Below, piece by piece: positions 41,109 through 49,766 of a DNA stretch of 64,000 bases. Positions within the stretch are counted from its first letter, which is position 1. Each line of letters begins with the position of its first letter. This DNA comes from a virus. The DNA lies in the IMG/VR virus record IMGVR_UViG_3300032073_005220, positions 1-64,000 of that record; one strand, given 5' to 3'. The notes beneath the pieces were generated by a model. The model did not search any database. It saw nothing but the letters and a program-made list of their open reading frames with translations, and was not told where the DNA came from. The position numbers and the translations under genes are program-made.

Positions 41109-42736
41109 CAGTTCTCTCTTCTTTCAGATTTTTTATAATGCTCTGTTCTATTATGCGTAATTGGACTAGCTAATAATATAGCAGAATTTACCTTCTCTTC
41201 TTTGGTCAGAGTATATATATGACTCATCCATGTCTGCTCGTAAGGGTGTTGCCATTTTGTGTCTAAGAACATTTTCTCGTTGCCCTCTCTACTGATTATG
41301 TGGGGCCAATTACAATAGTAGATTTCTCCTTCAGCATATGGTATTCTATTCAGTTGTTTTATACAATTAAACTGAGTAAGCGGCCTTTTATGTGTTTCTC
41401 CAAAATATAAGAATCTTTTATCCTGAGGTACATTATGCCAACTCCATTGTTCGCTATTGTTTCCATAGAATTCACTAAAGCTCATTTTTAAAAAGTCGTA
41501 TTTCTCTTTATCCATTATTTTAACAATAGTTCTAAGCAGATTTTTTACTTCCTTCCTAAACCCAAAATTACAATATCCAGTAAAGTCCAAAAGCATATCA
41601 TCTTCAAAAAACATCATATACTTATCATCAGAATCTCCAAAATCTTCAGCAGCAAACTGTCTTGATCCACAAATACCCATATTGCCTTTTTTCACCTGTT
41701 GAAAACCATAGGTATTACATATATTGTTGTAGTCCAAGTCGTATTCCGGTTTGGTGCTATTATTTATTAGTATTTTTTGCGTTTTGTTTAAAAAGTCTGA
41801 ATCTTTTTCTTCAAAAGATTTTATTACAGAATTAAGCTGTTTAGGTGAATTATAAGTGTTTATATAAAGTCTAACAGTGCTGGGTACATTACTGTTCATT
41901 ATTACTGGTTTTTTATGGTTCTTTATATCTTCAAAAAACTTAAAAACTAAGCCGTCTCCATTTATGTCGAATAATTGTATATCCTTATTTAACTTGGCTA
42001 TTATAGAGAATATACTTTCTTCCGTGCCCATATAACCATTATTAAGAGTGTCATTTAATAGTTGATAGTATTCTCCGTTAATACTTGATATGCTACTTTT
42101 ACTTCCTCCAAAAAAACCTCCCCTACATACATGTTCGACCTCTGTTCCGCATATTCTATTCATCTCTTTAATATCAAACCCATGAATCTCTGAATTTGTT
42201 TTATAAGGATATCTTATAAACATAAAAGAATCTACCATATCTTCTAGCTTATCAAGAACTTTATCATGACTAAAATAGCCAGGATGTACTGTGTTGTTTA
42301 TGCCAGCATCAATCCAATAGAAGAAATCAGAGTCAAATATATTCATTATGCTTGCATTATGCAGAAAAAACATCTTGCTCATTACTACAGGATTGTACAT
42401 TTGCAGCATAGCTTGCGTACTTCCCGATAGCCAGCCAACTTGATTAAGCCATTCCTTGCTGTTTCTTATTCTTTCTATCTGCTTACAGAAAGGAAAGAAG
42501 TCTGAACAAAAATCTTCCACTTCATGCTTTATCCAAAAAATCTTATCTTTTCTTATGTTTTTTATCTCTTCTTTTATAGATTCAGATGAAAATACAATTA
42601 TGTTTGTATCTTTAGTTGATTCTAATAATTTAGATAAATTTTCTAGATATGTAGAAAAACTCCTAGACCAATCCTTATCTAGACTAGACCTGCCCAGATC
42701 CCATAGTCCAGTAACTAGGGTTGTTTTAGATGACAT
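41108..42736 (-). CDS. two-domain glycosyltransferase (HtrL/YibB-like plus GT2-like)
   Basis: The 542-residue protein has an N-terminal HtrL/YibB-like domain, TTLVTGLWDLGR, FFYWIDAGIN near residue 135 and CRGGFFGGSKSSISSINGEY near residue 205, and a C-terminal GT-A domain: VRLYINTYNSPKQLNSVIKS near residue 290, then MMFFEDDMLLD near residue 375 as the acidic site. Two catalytic regions in one chain suggest two consecutive transfers. It is the first gene of the minus-strand run and has a promoter. Confidence 0.68.
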   Translation of the reverse strand: MSSKTTLVTGLWDLGRSSLDKDWSRSFSTYLENLSKLLESTKDTNIIVFSSESIKEEIKNIRKDKIFWIKHEVEDFCSDFFPFCKQIERIRNSKEWLNQVGWLSGSTQAMLQMYNPVVMSKMFFLHNASIMNIFDSDFFYWIDAGINNTVHPGYFSHDKVLDKLEDMVDSFMFIRYPYKTNSEIHGFDIKEMNRICGTEVEHVCRGGFFGGSKSSISSINGEYYQLLNDTLNNGYMGTEESIFSIIAKLNKDIQLFDINGDGLVFKFFEDIKNHKKPVIMNSNVPSTVRLYINTYNSPKQLNSVIKSFEEKDSDFLNKTQKILINNSTKPEYDLDYNNICNTYGFQQVKKGNMGICGSRQFAAEDFGDSDDKYMMFFEDDMLLDFTGYCNFGFRKEVKNLLRTIVKIMDKEKYDFLKMSFSEFYGNNSEQWSWHNVPQDKRFLYFGETHKRPLTQFNCIKQLNRIPYAEGEIYYCNWPHIISREGNEKMFLDTKWQHPYEQTWMSHIYTLTKEEKVNSAILLASPITHNRTEHYKKSERREN

Positions 42737-42737
42737 A

Positions 42738-42751
42738 TAAGTACGTACTTA
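42738..42751. repeat. 14-base perfect palindrome in promoter leader
   Basis: TAAGTACGTACTTA (42738-42751) is its own reverse complement. It lies between the start codon of the minus-strand transferase gene and its predicted promoter, a position suited to an operator. Confidence 0.5.
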
Positions 42752-42783
42752 GTTAAAGGTATTAATGCTCCGGCTCTGCATAA

Positions 42784-42811
42784 ATATTAATGTAAAATCA
42801 CGGTCAGTCAA
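42784..42811 (-). promoter_or_regulatory. sigma70-like promoter of minus-strand glycan operon
   Basis: On the - strand, TTGACT (42811-42806) and TAATAT (42789-42784) are separated by 16 bases, about 48 bases before the start of the gene at 42736. On the + strand the same region precedes small genes at 42922, for which TTGACT (42847-42852) and TATAAA (42872-42877) form a weaker, 19-base-spaced candidate. Confidence 0.6.
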
Positions 42812-42921
42812 GTATGAAAATTATCATGCGTTTTTTTATATTCGTCTTGACTTTGGGTTTTTAATAAATACTATAAAAATAGTTATTTTGTTTTTACTAA
42901 AAGACTTAAAGAAACAGAAAA

Positions 42922-43104
42922 ATGGAAAAAGAAGACAAGAAAAGCATGAGGAAAGCAAAAATAGACAAAAAAAGGAAGGACAAATATCCAACCTCAGACG
43001 GCATGGAACATAAGGCCAAAGTACAGAGTAAGAGAAATAGGCAAGTAGAAGATGATGAGTGGGAAGAATGGGAAGATTGGAATAGGTTTTATAATCACAA
43101 ATGA
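42922..43104 (+). CDS. small Lys/Glu-rich protein
   Basis: The 60-residue protein is very charged (EKEDKKSMRKAKIDKKRKDK, then VEDDEWEEWEDWNRFY). It overlaps the next gene by ATGA, which supports it. The basic front and acidic Trp-rich end suggest binding to nucleic acid or protein, but no family is known. Confidence 0.5.
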   Translation: MEKEDKKSMRKAKIDKKRKDKYPTSDGMEHKAKVQSKRNRQVEDDEWEEWEDWNRFYNHK

Positions 43105-43343
43105 AATATATAGAAGAAATAGAACCTGGACAATCATTTGTATATCAAGAGGATAATTTCTTGATGACTTCCGATTTCAAGAAAAGTGGAGACAGGCTTT
43201 CAATAAGCCTTACGAACGGGGTTAGTAGATGGATGGGTGCTTCTGAGACAGTAGATTTGGTAGTTTTATATACAATAGATGAAGAGAGTAATTTAAAACA
43301 TATCAGAAAAGAAGACGCTAATGATCCTAATAAGAATATCTAA
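43101..43343 (+). CDS. hypothetical small protein
   Basis: The 80-residue protein (EIEPGQSFVYQEDNFLMTSD, LSISLTNGVSRWMGASETVD) looks like a small beta-rich fold. The EPGxxFxY pattern is seen in small phage proteins, but no family is certain. It overlaps the next gene by 23 bases. Confidence 0.48.
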   Translation: MKYIEEIEPGQSFVYQEDNFLMTSDFKKSGDRLSISLTNGVSRWMGASETVDLVVLYTIDEESNLKHIRKEDANDPNKNI

Positions 43344-43572
43344 TTTCATTAAATCATTATCTTTTCATGTTTGGGCAGGATTTCCTAAATGTAATCAAGA
43401 ACAAATTTCCAATAGACTTAACATATGCCTTAGTTGCGAAGACTTTAGTAAAGAATATTCTATGTGTAATATTTGTGGATGTAATATTACAGATAAGAAA
43501 GAATTTTTTAATAAATTAGCATGGGCTGATCAAGAATGCCCTGTAGGTAAATGGAAAAAAGAAATAAAATAA
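43321..43572 (+). CDS. small zinc-binding protein
   Basis: The 83-residue protein contains NRLNICLSCEDFSKEYSMCNICGCNIT, a four- to six-cysteine cluster, followed by CPVGKW. The pattern (R-x-x-x-C-x-x-C...C-x-x-C-G-C...CP-x-G-x-W) occurs in small phage and bacterial proteins that probably bind one or two zinc ions. Function is unknown. Confidence 0.58.
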   Translation: MILIRISNFIKSLSFHVWAGFPKCNQEQISNRLNICLSCEDFSKEYSMCNICGCNITDKKEFFNKLAWADQECPVGKWKKEIK

Positions 43573-43573
43573 T

Positions 43574-44113
43574 ATGAAAACAAAACAACAAGCCAATAAA
43601 AGAAAAAACTATGTATATAATAGTAAACATAATTTATTCAGTATTGCTCGCCAGCAAATAGAATGTGACGCTAATGGGTGTCATGTTATTATAATTAATA
43701 TATGCAATTCTCAACATATTCATGTTAACGCTTTTAATAAAAAAATATATAATAATTACCCTTTAGTACTTGCTAACAGAGAAGCCGCAGGAAGAATAAA
43801 CTTAGGTAAATGCCAAACTATATTAGTCGATAAAAATAAAGAATATGACCACAAGCTTTACGTTACAAATCTATATGCTTGCTCTGGGAAGAAGACTTCT
43901 AATAATAGAACAATCAACTATTATGCTTTAGCTCTTAGCCTACATCACTTAGCTAATTTTATCAGATCTGAAATACACAATTCTGAAAATAAGACTTTTA
44001 GGGTATTTATAGATAAAAAATGCCTAGCTTTTACTGGTTGCAACTGGTCGTTTGTAGATGACTTGTTAGACGATATCATGCCAGATATCGAGGTAGAGGT
44101 ATATGATCAATAA
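43574..44113 (+). CDS. macro-domain-like protein
   Basis: The 179-residue protein has VLANREAAGRINLGKCQTIL, then LYVTNLYACSGKKTSNNRTI and YYALALSLHHLANFI, and ends with LAFTGCNWSFVDDLLDDIM and IEVEVYD. This order resembles phage macro domains: the N-x-x-(G/A)-x-x tract, then a strand ending in a G-C/S-x-x-W loop that binds ADP-ribose. It might remove ADP-ribose or bind NAD-derived signals. Key glycines are partly replaced, so the fit is tentative. Confidence 0.5.
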   Translation: MKTKQQANKRKNYVYNSKHNLFSIARQQIECDANGCHVIIINICNSQHIHVNAFNKKIYNNYPLVLANREAAGRINLGKCQTILVDKNKEYDHKLYVTNLYACSGKKTSNNRTINYYALALSLHHLANFIRSEIHNSENKTFRVFIDKKCLAFTGCNWSFVDDLLDDIMPDIEVEVYDQ

Positions 44114-44993
44114 CAATATTGAATATCTCAAACAACATCCTTATGTAAGTGATGATATCAGCATAGATATCAACGAAGGGCCCTTTCCCCATATCGTCAT
44201 AAATAATCTCTTAAAAGATGAGATATACGAAATGGTATCTAGTAACTTCATGGACATGATAGGAAGAACAAAACCTTACAAAGATCTTCCAGGAGCAGTG
44301 CATGATTATGCTGCTTATATATACGGTCTAAAAAAAGAAGACTGTAAATATGGTTATGATTTTTTTGTAGATGATATTTGGAAAAATTTTAATATGATGA
44401 CATTTGGCATACTTGTAAATAAATATATAGCAATGAGCGTCCATTGGCACGAAGCTCCTGCAAAAGCTGGATTTATACATAACGACTATAATGTATGTTC
44501 TGTTATTGACGAAGGACCAACCGACTTTACTTTAACTGGTAACTGCTATTATTCTGATGATACGGCCCACAGAACTCCTCAGGCTCAAAAAATATCCAGA
44601 AGCATAGCTATCCTATATTATTTAAATAATGAACCCACAAAAAAAAATGATGGAGGCACTGGTATATATACAAATTATAAATTCCACAGCAAAGTAAAAG
44701 ATATCCCGGCTAAGAACAATTCCATATTTGTTTTTGCAGTGCAACCAAATTCTTATCACGGATTTTCTGGCGCAAATTTTAACAGATCAGCTATGGTACA
44801 ATGGTTTCATTCTAGTCCTGCCTACATGGTTAGTAAATATAAATCTTTAATGAAACAAAGACAAGATACCTATGGTTGTGGTTTTGAGCGTTGGCAACCA
44901 AACGAAATGATGTGGGACATCAGAAACGATCCTGAATATAAAAAATATTTTCCAAATCAAAATTTAACATTAGAACAATTATTAAACTCATGA
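44103..44993 (+). CDS. 2-oxoglutarate/Fe(II)-dependent oxygenase
   Basis: The 296-residue protein has an N-terminal GPFPHIVINNLLKDEIYEMV, typical of prolyl-hydroxylase-like oxygenases, the HxD pair in FIHNDYNVCSVID near residue 123, the ILYYLNNE segment, a distal histidine in QPNSYHGFSGA near residue 220 and an arginine in FNRSAMVQWF. All iron and 2OG ligands appear present. It overlaps genes on both sides. Its substrate may be a sugar, lipid or protein; it sits among transferases. Confidence 0.78.
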   Translation: MINNNIEYLKQHPYVSDDISIDINEGPFPHIVINNLLKDEIYEMVSSNFMDMIGRTKPYKDLPGAVHDYAAYIYGLKKEDCKYGYDFFVDDIWKNFNMMTFGILVNKYIAMSVHWHEAPAKAGFIHNDYNVCSVIDEGPTDFTLTGNCYYSDDTAHRTPQAQKISRSIAILYYLNNEPTKKNDGGTGIYTNYKFHSKVKDIPAKNNSIFVFAVQPNSYHGFSGANFNRSAMVQWFHSSPAYMVSKYKSLMKQRQDTYGCGFERWQPNEMMWDIRNDPEYKKYFPNQNLTLEQLLNS

Positions 44994-45850
44994 ATAGACA
45001 GATACTGTTTCTTGCTGATGAATTTGCTTCAGACTCAACAGGAGGTGCTGAACTGACAACTGAAGCAGTTATTAATGACAGTCCTTCAGATGTTGACATG
45101 ATTATGGTTCGAACATCAGAGCTAAATATAGATATAATTAATAAATTCAAAGACAACAAATGGATTATAGGTAATTTTTTTGGTCTCAATCCAGATCATA
45201 TGATACATTTGATGTCTAAGAAAATAGATTATTCTATCATTGAATATGATTATAAATATTGCGTTATGCGTATTCCTAAATTACACAAAAAACTACACGG
45301 AGAATGTTGTGAAGAAAGCGTAAGAGGACAACTTATATCTTTATTTATGTCTCTTTCTCAAAGTCTGTGGTATATGTCTAGTGGGCAAAAAAACTGGTAC
45401 GAGCAACAGTTCCCTGCTCTTAAAAAAGCTAATAGTTATGTACTAGGCTCTCTGTTAGAACAAAAAACTATTGATTATATCAATACTCTGGACTGTTTAA
45501 ATAAAAACGATACATATATGATACAAGACCATCCTCACATATTGAAAGGAACAAAAGCAGGTATAGAATTAGCTCAAATTAAAAATTTAAAATATGAATT
45601 GTTTGGGTCTATGAAATCAGAACCTCACCACGAGGTTTTACAAAAATTTGCAAAAGCTAAAGGGTTAATATTTGTTCCTACAGAATTCGATACTTGTCCA
45701 AGAATCACAATAGAAGCGAAGCTATTAGGTTGCGACTTGATACTCGGAGAAAATGTCCAGCATAAAGACGAAGAGTGGTTTAATAAAAATAATACGGACA
45801 TTGTCAATCATATGAAAAATAGAAGTAAGTTTTTCTGGGAGAGAATTTAA
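44990..45850 (+). CDS. GT-B glycosyltransferase-like protein
   Basis: The 286-residue protein has FLADEFASDSTGGAELTTEA at the start, a typical N-lobe glycine-rich region of GT4, and FVPTEFDTCPRITIEAKLLG near residue 225, which matches the E-x-x-x-x-x-x-E donor site seen as P-x-x-x-E-x-x-x-L-G. The chain is shorter than usual GT4 (350 or more), so part of the fold is trimmed. It overlaps the cupin gene by one base. Confidence 0.6.
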   Translation: MNRQILFLADEFASDSTGGAELTTEAVINDSPSDVDMIMVRTSELNIDIINKFKDNKWIIGNFFGLNPDHMIHLMSKKIDYSIIEYDYKYCVMRIPKLHKKLHGECCEESVRGQLISLFMSLSQSLWYMSSGQKNWYEQQFPALKKANSYVLGSLLEQKTIDYINTLDCLNKNDTYMIQDHPHILKGTKAGIELAQIKNLKYELFGSMKSEPHHEVLQKFAKAKGLIFVPTEFDTCPRITIEAKLLGCDLILGENVQHKDEEWFNKNNTDIVNHMKNRSKFFWERI

Positions 45851-46266
45851 TGATACATATATATTCCAAAGTAGAACCAAATACTTTATTACATATTATT
45901 AATAATGGAGATCCTGCAGAAAATAGAGTGGATATTATTCCTGAGAATAATTTTCTACAGTGCTCATGTTTAAAACACGATAAAGGCAAAACTTTTGTGC
46001 CTCACTATCATATCAAAAAAGAAAGACACTACAAGGAACAAATAGCCCAGGAATCTTGGATAGTAATTAGGGGTAGAGTTAAATGTATCTTGTATGATTT
46101 GGATAATACGATTATTGCAGAACATATACTAGAAGAAGGGCATGCTAGTTTTACTTTAGCTGGCGGACACAATTATGAATTTCTAGAAGACAATAGTCTT
46201 GTTTATGAATATAAAACAGGACCATACGAAGGACAAGAACTAGACAAGAGGTTCATTAATGATTAA
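45850..46266 (+). CDS. cupin-fold protein
   Basis: The 138-residue protein contains FVPHYHIKKERHYKEQIAQE and then SWIVIRGRVKCILYDLDN, with LEEGHASFTLAGGHNYEF near residue 110, the two-motif cupin pattern like WbuC-type proteins of O-antigen clusters. It may be a sugar-nucleotide isomerase or small-molecule binder. Overlap with the upstream transferase is one base. Confidence 0.65.
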   Translation: MIHIYSKVEPNTLLHIINNGDPAENRVDIIPENNFLQCSCLKHDKGKTFVPHYHIKKERHYKEQIAQESWIVIRGRVKCILYDLDNTIIAEHILEEGHASFTLAGGHNYEFLEDNSLVYEYKTGPYEGQELDKRFIND

Positions 46267-46273
46267 AATAAAT

Positions 46274-46336
46274 ATGAGATGTGTTTGGATTTATATTAAT
46301 TCTGGAGATTATGATTGCTGGGAGCGCATTAAATGA
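46274..46336 (+). CDS. possible tiny peptide
   Basis: A 20-residue frame (MRCVWIYINSGDYDCWERIK) starts seven bases after the cupin stop and ends in an ATGA overlap with the next gene. Only the ATGA overlap supports it. Confidence 0.25.
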   Translation: MRCVWIYINSGDYDCWERIK

Positions 46337-46923
46337 TCGACAACTCTGTAAAAATATTTGAACAAAAAATTGCAGACTTTTATGGTTGTCCATATGCTAT
46401 AGCTGTTGATTGTTGTACTCATGGAATAGAATTGTGTTTGAGATATACAAACACTTTACATTACACTACCCCCAAAAGAACATATGTTTCTATTCCCATG
46501 CTTGCCAATAAATTAGGTATAGATTTTACTTGGGAAGAATTGGCTTGGGAAGACTATTACTTTTTAGGGAATACCAATATCATAGACGCCGCAGTAAATT
46601 GGAAAGCTAATAGTTATATATCTAATACATTTATGTGCTTAAGTTTTCAATTTCAAAAACATTTGAGCTTGGGTAGAGGAGGTATGATATTAACAGATAA
46701 TATAAAGGCTTGCACAGCTCTTAAAAAAATGTCGTACGACGGAAGACTACCCGACATTCCTTGGAGAGAACAAAATATTGACAGTATGGGATATCATTAC
46801 TACATGACACCAGAAACAGCTAAGCTAGGACTAGAAAAACTGCCTGAAGCCATAGAGAGAAAACCTAAAAAATGGACATTAGAGGAGTGGCCTGATTTAA
46901 CTCAAATGGAGATTTTCAAGTGA
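46333..46923 (+). CDS. short DegT/DnrJ/EryC1-type aminotransferase-like protein
   Basis: The 196-residue protein starts FEQKIADFYGCPYAIAVDCC then THGIELCL, like the beginning of DegT-family PLP aminotransferases, and has FQFQKHLSLGRGGMILTDN near residue 115, which contains the PLP-binding lysine context (S-F-x-x-x-K). Full-length members are about 370 residues; this one lacks much of the C-terminal half. It may be a reduced enzyme or a truncated one. It directly precedes a GDP-mannose dehydratase gene, whose keto product is a typical substrate. Confidence 0.62.
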   Translation: MIDNSVKIFEQKIADFYGCPYAIAVDCCTHGIELCLRYTNTLHYTTPKRTYVSIPMLANKLGIDFTWEELAWEDYYFLGNTNIIDAAVNWKANSYISNTFMCLSFQFQKHLSLGRGGMILTDNIKACTALKKMSYDGRLPDIPWREQNIDSMGYHYYMTPETAKLGLEKLPEAIERKPKKWTLEEWPDLTQMEIFK

Positions 46924-47891
46924 AAAAAGCACTAATAACCGGCATCAATGGTCAAGACGGAAGCTATTTAACAGAATATCTTTTGTCTTTAGGCTATGAA
47001 GTTCATGGAATAGTAAGAAGACATTCTGTTGCAGAAAATCAAAATTATAGATTACTTAAACACGATATCGACAACAGTATCCATACACACTATGGAGATT
47101 TGACCGATTATTCGTCATTGGTAAGAATTACTTCCGAAGTCTCTCCTGATGAAATATATAATTTAGCAGCGATGAGCCATGTAAGGATTAGCTTTGATGT
47201 CCCTTCGTATACTATTCAGTCTAATGCTCTAGGCGTTTTAAATATGCTTGAAATTTATAAAACACTATGTCCAGCAGCTAAATTTTATCAAGCCTCATCA
47301 TCTGAAATGTTTGGTAATTCTGTAGACGATGATGGGATACAAAGACTTACAACCTCTATGAATCCTGTTAGTCCCTATGGGTGTTCTAAAGTGCTTGGGT
47401 ATAATTTAGTTAGACATTATAGACACGCTTATGGACTACATGCATGTAATGGTATTTTATTTAATCACGAATCTCCCAGAAGAGGCTCTAACTTTGTTAC
47501 CAACAAAGTAATAAAAACCGCAGTTGAAATTAAAAAAGGACTAGCAACGCAGCTAGAATTAGGGAATATGGATTCTTCTAGAGATTGGGGTCATTCCAAA
47601 GACTATGTTAGAGCTATGCATATGATATTAAATCACGATAAGCCTGATGATTTTATCGTATCTACAGGAGAAACTCATTCTGTGCGAGAATTATGCGATA
47701 TAGTTTTCTCTAAATTAGACATGAACTACAAGGATTTTGTGATACAAAACCCTAAATACATGAGACCAGAAGAATTAAAATATCTTAAAGGAGATCCCAC
47801 AAAAGCTAGAACTGTTTTAAAATGGGAACCAGAATATACTTTTGATAGCATGATAGATGAGATGATAGAAAGATGGGAGAAAGAACTATGA
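46920..47891 (+). CDS. gmd: GDP-mannose 4,6-dehydratase
   Basis: The 323-residue protein matches GMD: ALITGINGQDGSYLTEYLLS, HGIVRRHSVAENQNY, the THYGDLTDYSSLVRI block, NLAAMSHVRISFDVP, SSSEMFGNS near residue 127, the catalytic YGCSKVLGYNLVRHY near residue 157, and LFNHESPRRGSNFVTNKV. It converts GDP-mannose to the 4-keto-6-deoxy compound, the precursor of GDP-fucose, rhamnose and perosamine. It overlaps genes before and after by ATGA. Confidence 0.9.
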   Translation: MKKALITGINGQDGSYLTEYLLSLGYEVHGIVRRHSVAENQNYRLLKHDIDNSIHTHYGDLTDYSSLVRITSEVSPDEIYNLAAMSHVRISFDVPSYTIQSNALGVLNMLEIYKTLCPAAKFYQASSSEMFGNSVDDDGIQRLTTSMNPVSPYGCSKVLGYNLVRHYRHAYGLHACNGILFNHESPRRGSNFVTNKVIKTAVEIKKGLATQLELGNMDSSRDWGHSKDYVRAMHMILNHDKPDDFIVSTGETHSVRELCDIVFSKLDMNYKDFVIQNPKYMRPEELKYLKGDPTKARTVLKWEPEYTFDSMIDEMIERWEKEL

Positions 47892-48730
47892 ATAAACGGC
47901 TTTGTATCTTACAAATAACGCCAGAAAAACCCAATCCAGTGCATATAAGTTATTTTAAAGACAAGCCTGATTGTGACTTTTTCTTTTTAACACACGATGC
48001 CGAGCATCCAGATGCTTTAAAATTTTGCCCAAACACAGTATGGTCGGAAACAAGAAATATAATTGTTGAATCGGTACCAAAAAAATATGATTATTATGGT
48101 TTTGTAGATTATGATTGGACTATTAATAGCAGGTCTAATTTAAGCCCACGCGACCAAATTTTAGAAGATTTAGACTGGAATCCAGCTGTGCTGACGTACT
48201 ATCCCGGTAAAGGTCTATCCACCCCATATGCAACTGATACCGAATACTTAAATAGTAGAGAAAGATCTTGCATACCTTTTACTCATGCTAGCTTTAAAAT
48301 GATACATCACAGTTTGTTAAACTGGTTTTTTCCTATGCATACAAAATATCGAGTAGATATAGACGGCTGCCATATGTTTAATATACAAGAAATTCCTTTT
48401 TTAAAAAATGTTATCTGTAGTCATAAAATGACTTATGACAACGATGTTTCTGTTGCAGGAGCATACAATAAGAACCCAGCCTTTGCCAAGCAGGGAATGG
48501 ACCAAATGTGGAAAGACATATCTACATCATATAAACACATGGATGCATTAAGGTCAGCTAATTACGACTTAAACGACTCTTTGAGTATTAAATATTTTTA
48601 TGTTAACCTTTTTAAGCAATTAAATATATCTCCGGAAAAAAGTCCAGGTGATGTGAATTATTTAGATGTTGCTAGAATATCTCAACATTTTGACATCGAG
48701 CATCCGTGGATCGCTTCTCACATAAGATAA
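47888..48730 (+). CDS. putative glycosyltransferase-like protein
   Basis: The 280-residue protein has LCILQITPEKPNPVHISYFK at the start, a possible donor-site YYGFVDYDWTI near residue 75 and HMFNIQEIPFLKNVICSHKM later. The layout suits a GT-A transferase with a D-Y-D acidic site, but no family is recognised. It lies between GMD and a GT29-like gene, which supports a glycan role. Confidence 0.45.
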   Translation: MNKRLCILQITPEKPNPVHISYFKDKPDCDFFFLTHDAEHPDALKFCPNTVWSETRNIIVESVPKKYDYYGFVDYDWTINSRSNLSPRDQILEDLDWNPAVLTYYPGKGLSTPYATDTEYLNSRERSCIPFTHASFKMIHHSLLNWFFPMHTKYRVDIDGCHMFNIQEIPFLKNVICSHKMTYDNDVSVAGAYNKNPAFAKQGMDQMWKDISTSYKHMDALRSANYDLNDSLSIKYFYVNLFKQLNISPEKSPGDVNYLDVARISQHFDIEHPWIASHIR

Positions 48731-48746
48731 TAAGAATAGAAAGACT

Positions 48747-49766
48747 ATGAATACAAAACTAAAAAATAAAGATCAGGTAATTAATCTACTTAATAATATA
48801 GCTTTTAACGACTTAAAAACAAACTATAACCCTTGGCTTGCTATTACAGATAATATTAATCAACAAACAGGAAATAGTCTAACTACATCAGAATGTGTTG
48901 ATATATACCAAAAAAATAACAATACTTCTTTATTTATCAAAGCTTCTAACACTAACACAAAGCTTTTATCATATCTTGAAAATAAAACTGTTGCTTTAGT
49001 TGGACCGGCCCCCTATCTTATTGGGCAAAAAAAGGGAGCTATTATTGATCAATACGATATTGTTGTTAGGATTCAACACGGTATACCTAATGAAATTGAT
49101 TATGGCTCTAGGACAGATATAATTCAAAGTTGTTTAAATATAAATTATGGACCTCCATTAGTAAAATACTTACAAACATTATCTGAAGATAAAAAATCTA
49201 AATTTATTATCTGTAACGACACTGCTAGCGAACCAAAAGCTAATGGTCAGTGGGCCTTTGTCGATGAAGTTTATGAAAAACAATTTACAGAATTAGGCAT
49301 ACCCCTAGTTCATTTACACAACTCGGATGGAACTTGGGATAGGTGGGCTTTATACTGGGAGATGTATCCCAAAGCCCATACAGAAAGGTTTCCGAACGGT
49401 CGGACTCAATCTAATTCAGAAAATTTTAATTCTGGATATGGTGCAATAAATATGATATTAAGATATCCAGTAAAAGAACTTGCCGCATTCGGTTTAGACT
49501 TCTATAATACAGGAGTTCCGCAAGATGATAAAGGTAAGTACAACAGTCAATATACTGATACTTATGGAAAATCTGGAACACCATTCGGACCTTGTCACGG
49601 GTTACATGATCAGCTATCTCAAATGATGCATTGTAAGAATGTTTTAATGAGAGATCCTAGATTCGTATTGGATGAAGATGTTAAAAGTAAACTTATGTCC
49701 GAAAATGTTGCTAATAGAATTGCAAATTTTGTAAAATTACCTAAAAAACAAAACGAGACTAGATAA
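48747..49766 (+). CDS. GT29-like (sialyltransferase-like) protein
   Basis: The 339-residue protein has a clear L-motif-like block near residue 85: KTVALVGPAPYLIGQKKG, then IDQYDIVVRIQHGIP and GSRTDIIQSC. Near residue 225 NSGYGAINMILRYPVKELAAFG resembles the S motif, followed by LDFYNTG. The N-terminal 80 residues are extra. GT29 enzymes use CMP-sialic-acid-type donors, which would pair with the NeuA-like gene 1.1 kb downstream. It shares its final base with the start of the cupin gene. Confidence 0.7.
   Translation: MNTKLKNKDQVINLLNNIAFNDLKTNYNPWLAITDNINQQTGNSLTTSECVDIYQKNNNTSLFIKASNTNTKLLSYLENKTVALVGPAPYLIGQKKGAIIDQYDIVVRIQHGIPNEIDYGSRTDIIQSCLNINYGPPLVKYLQTLSEDKKSKFIICNDTASEPKANGQWAFVDEVYEKQFTELGIPLVHLHNSDGTWDRWALYWEMYPKAHTERFPNGRTQSNSENFNSGYGAINMILRYPVKELAAFGLDFYNTGVPQDDKGKYNSQYTDTYGKSGTPFGPCHGLHDQLSQMMHCKNVLMRDPRFVLDEDVKSKLMSENVANRIANFVKLPKKQNETR

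Noticed and set aside
42765-43013. Open frame of 82 codons overlapping the small gene at 42922
   Set aside because: It has no ribosome-binding site, and the alternative frame starting at 42922 is supported by an ATGA overlap with the next gene.
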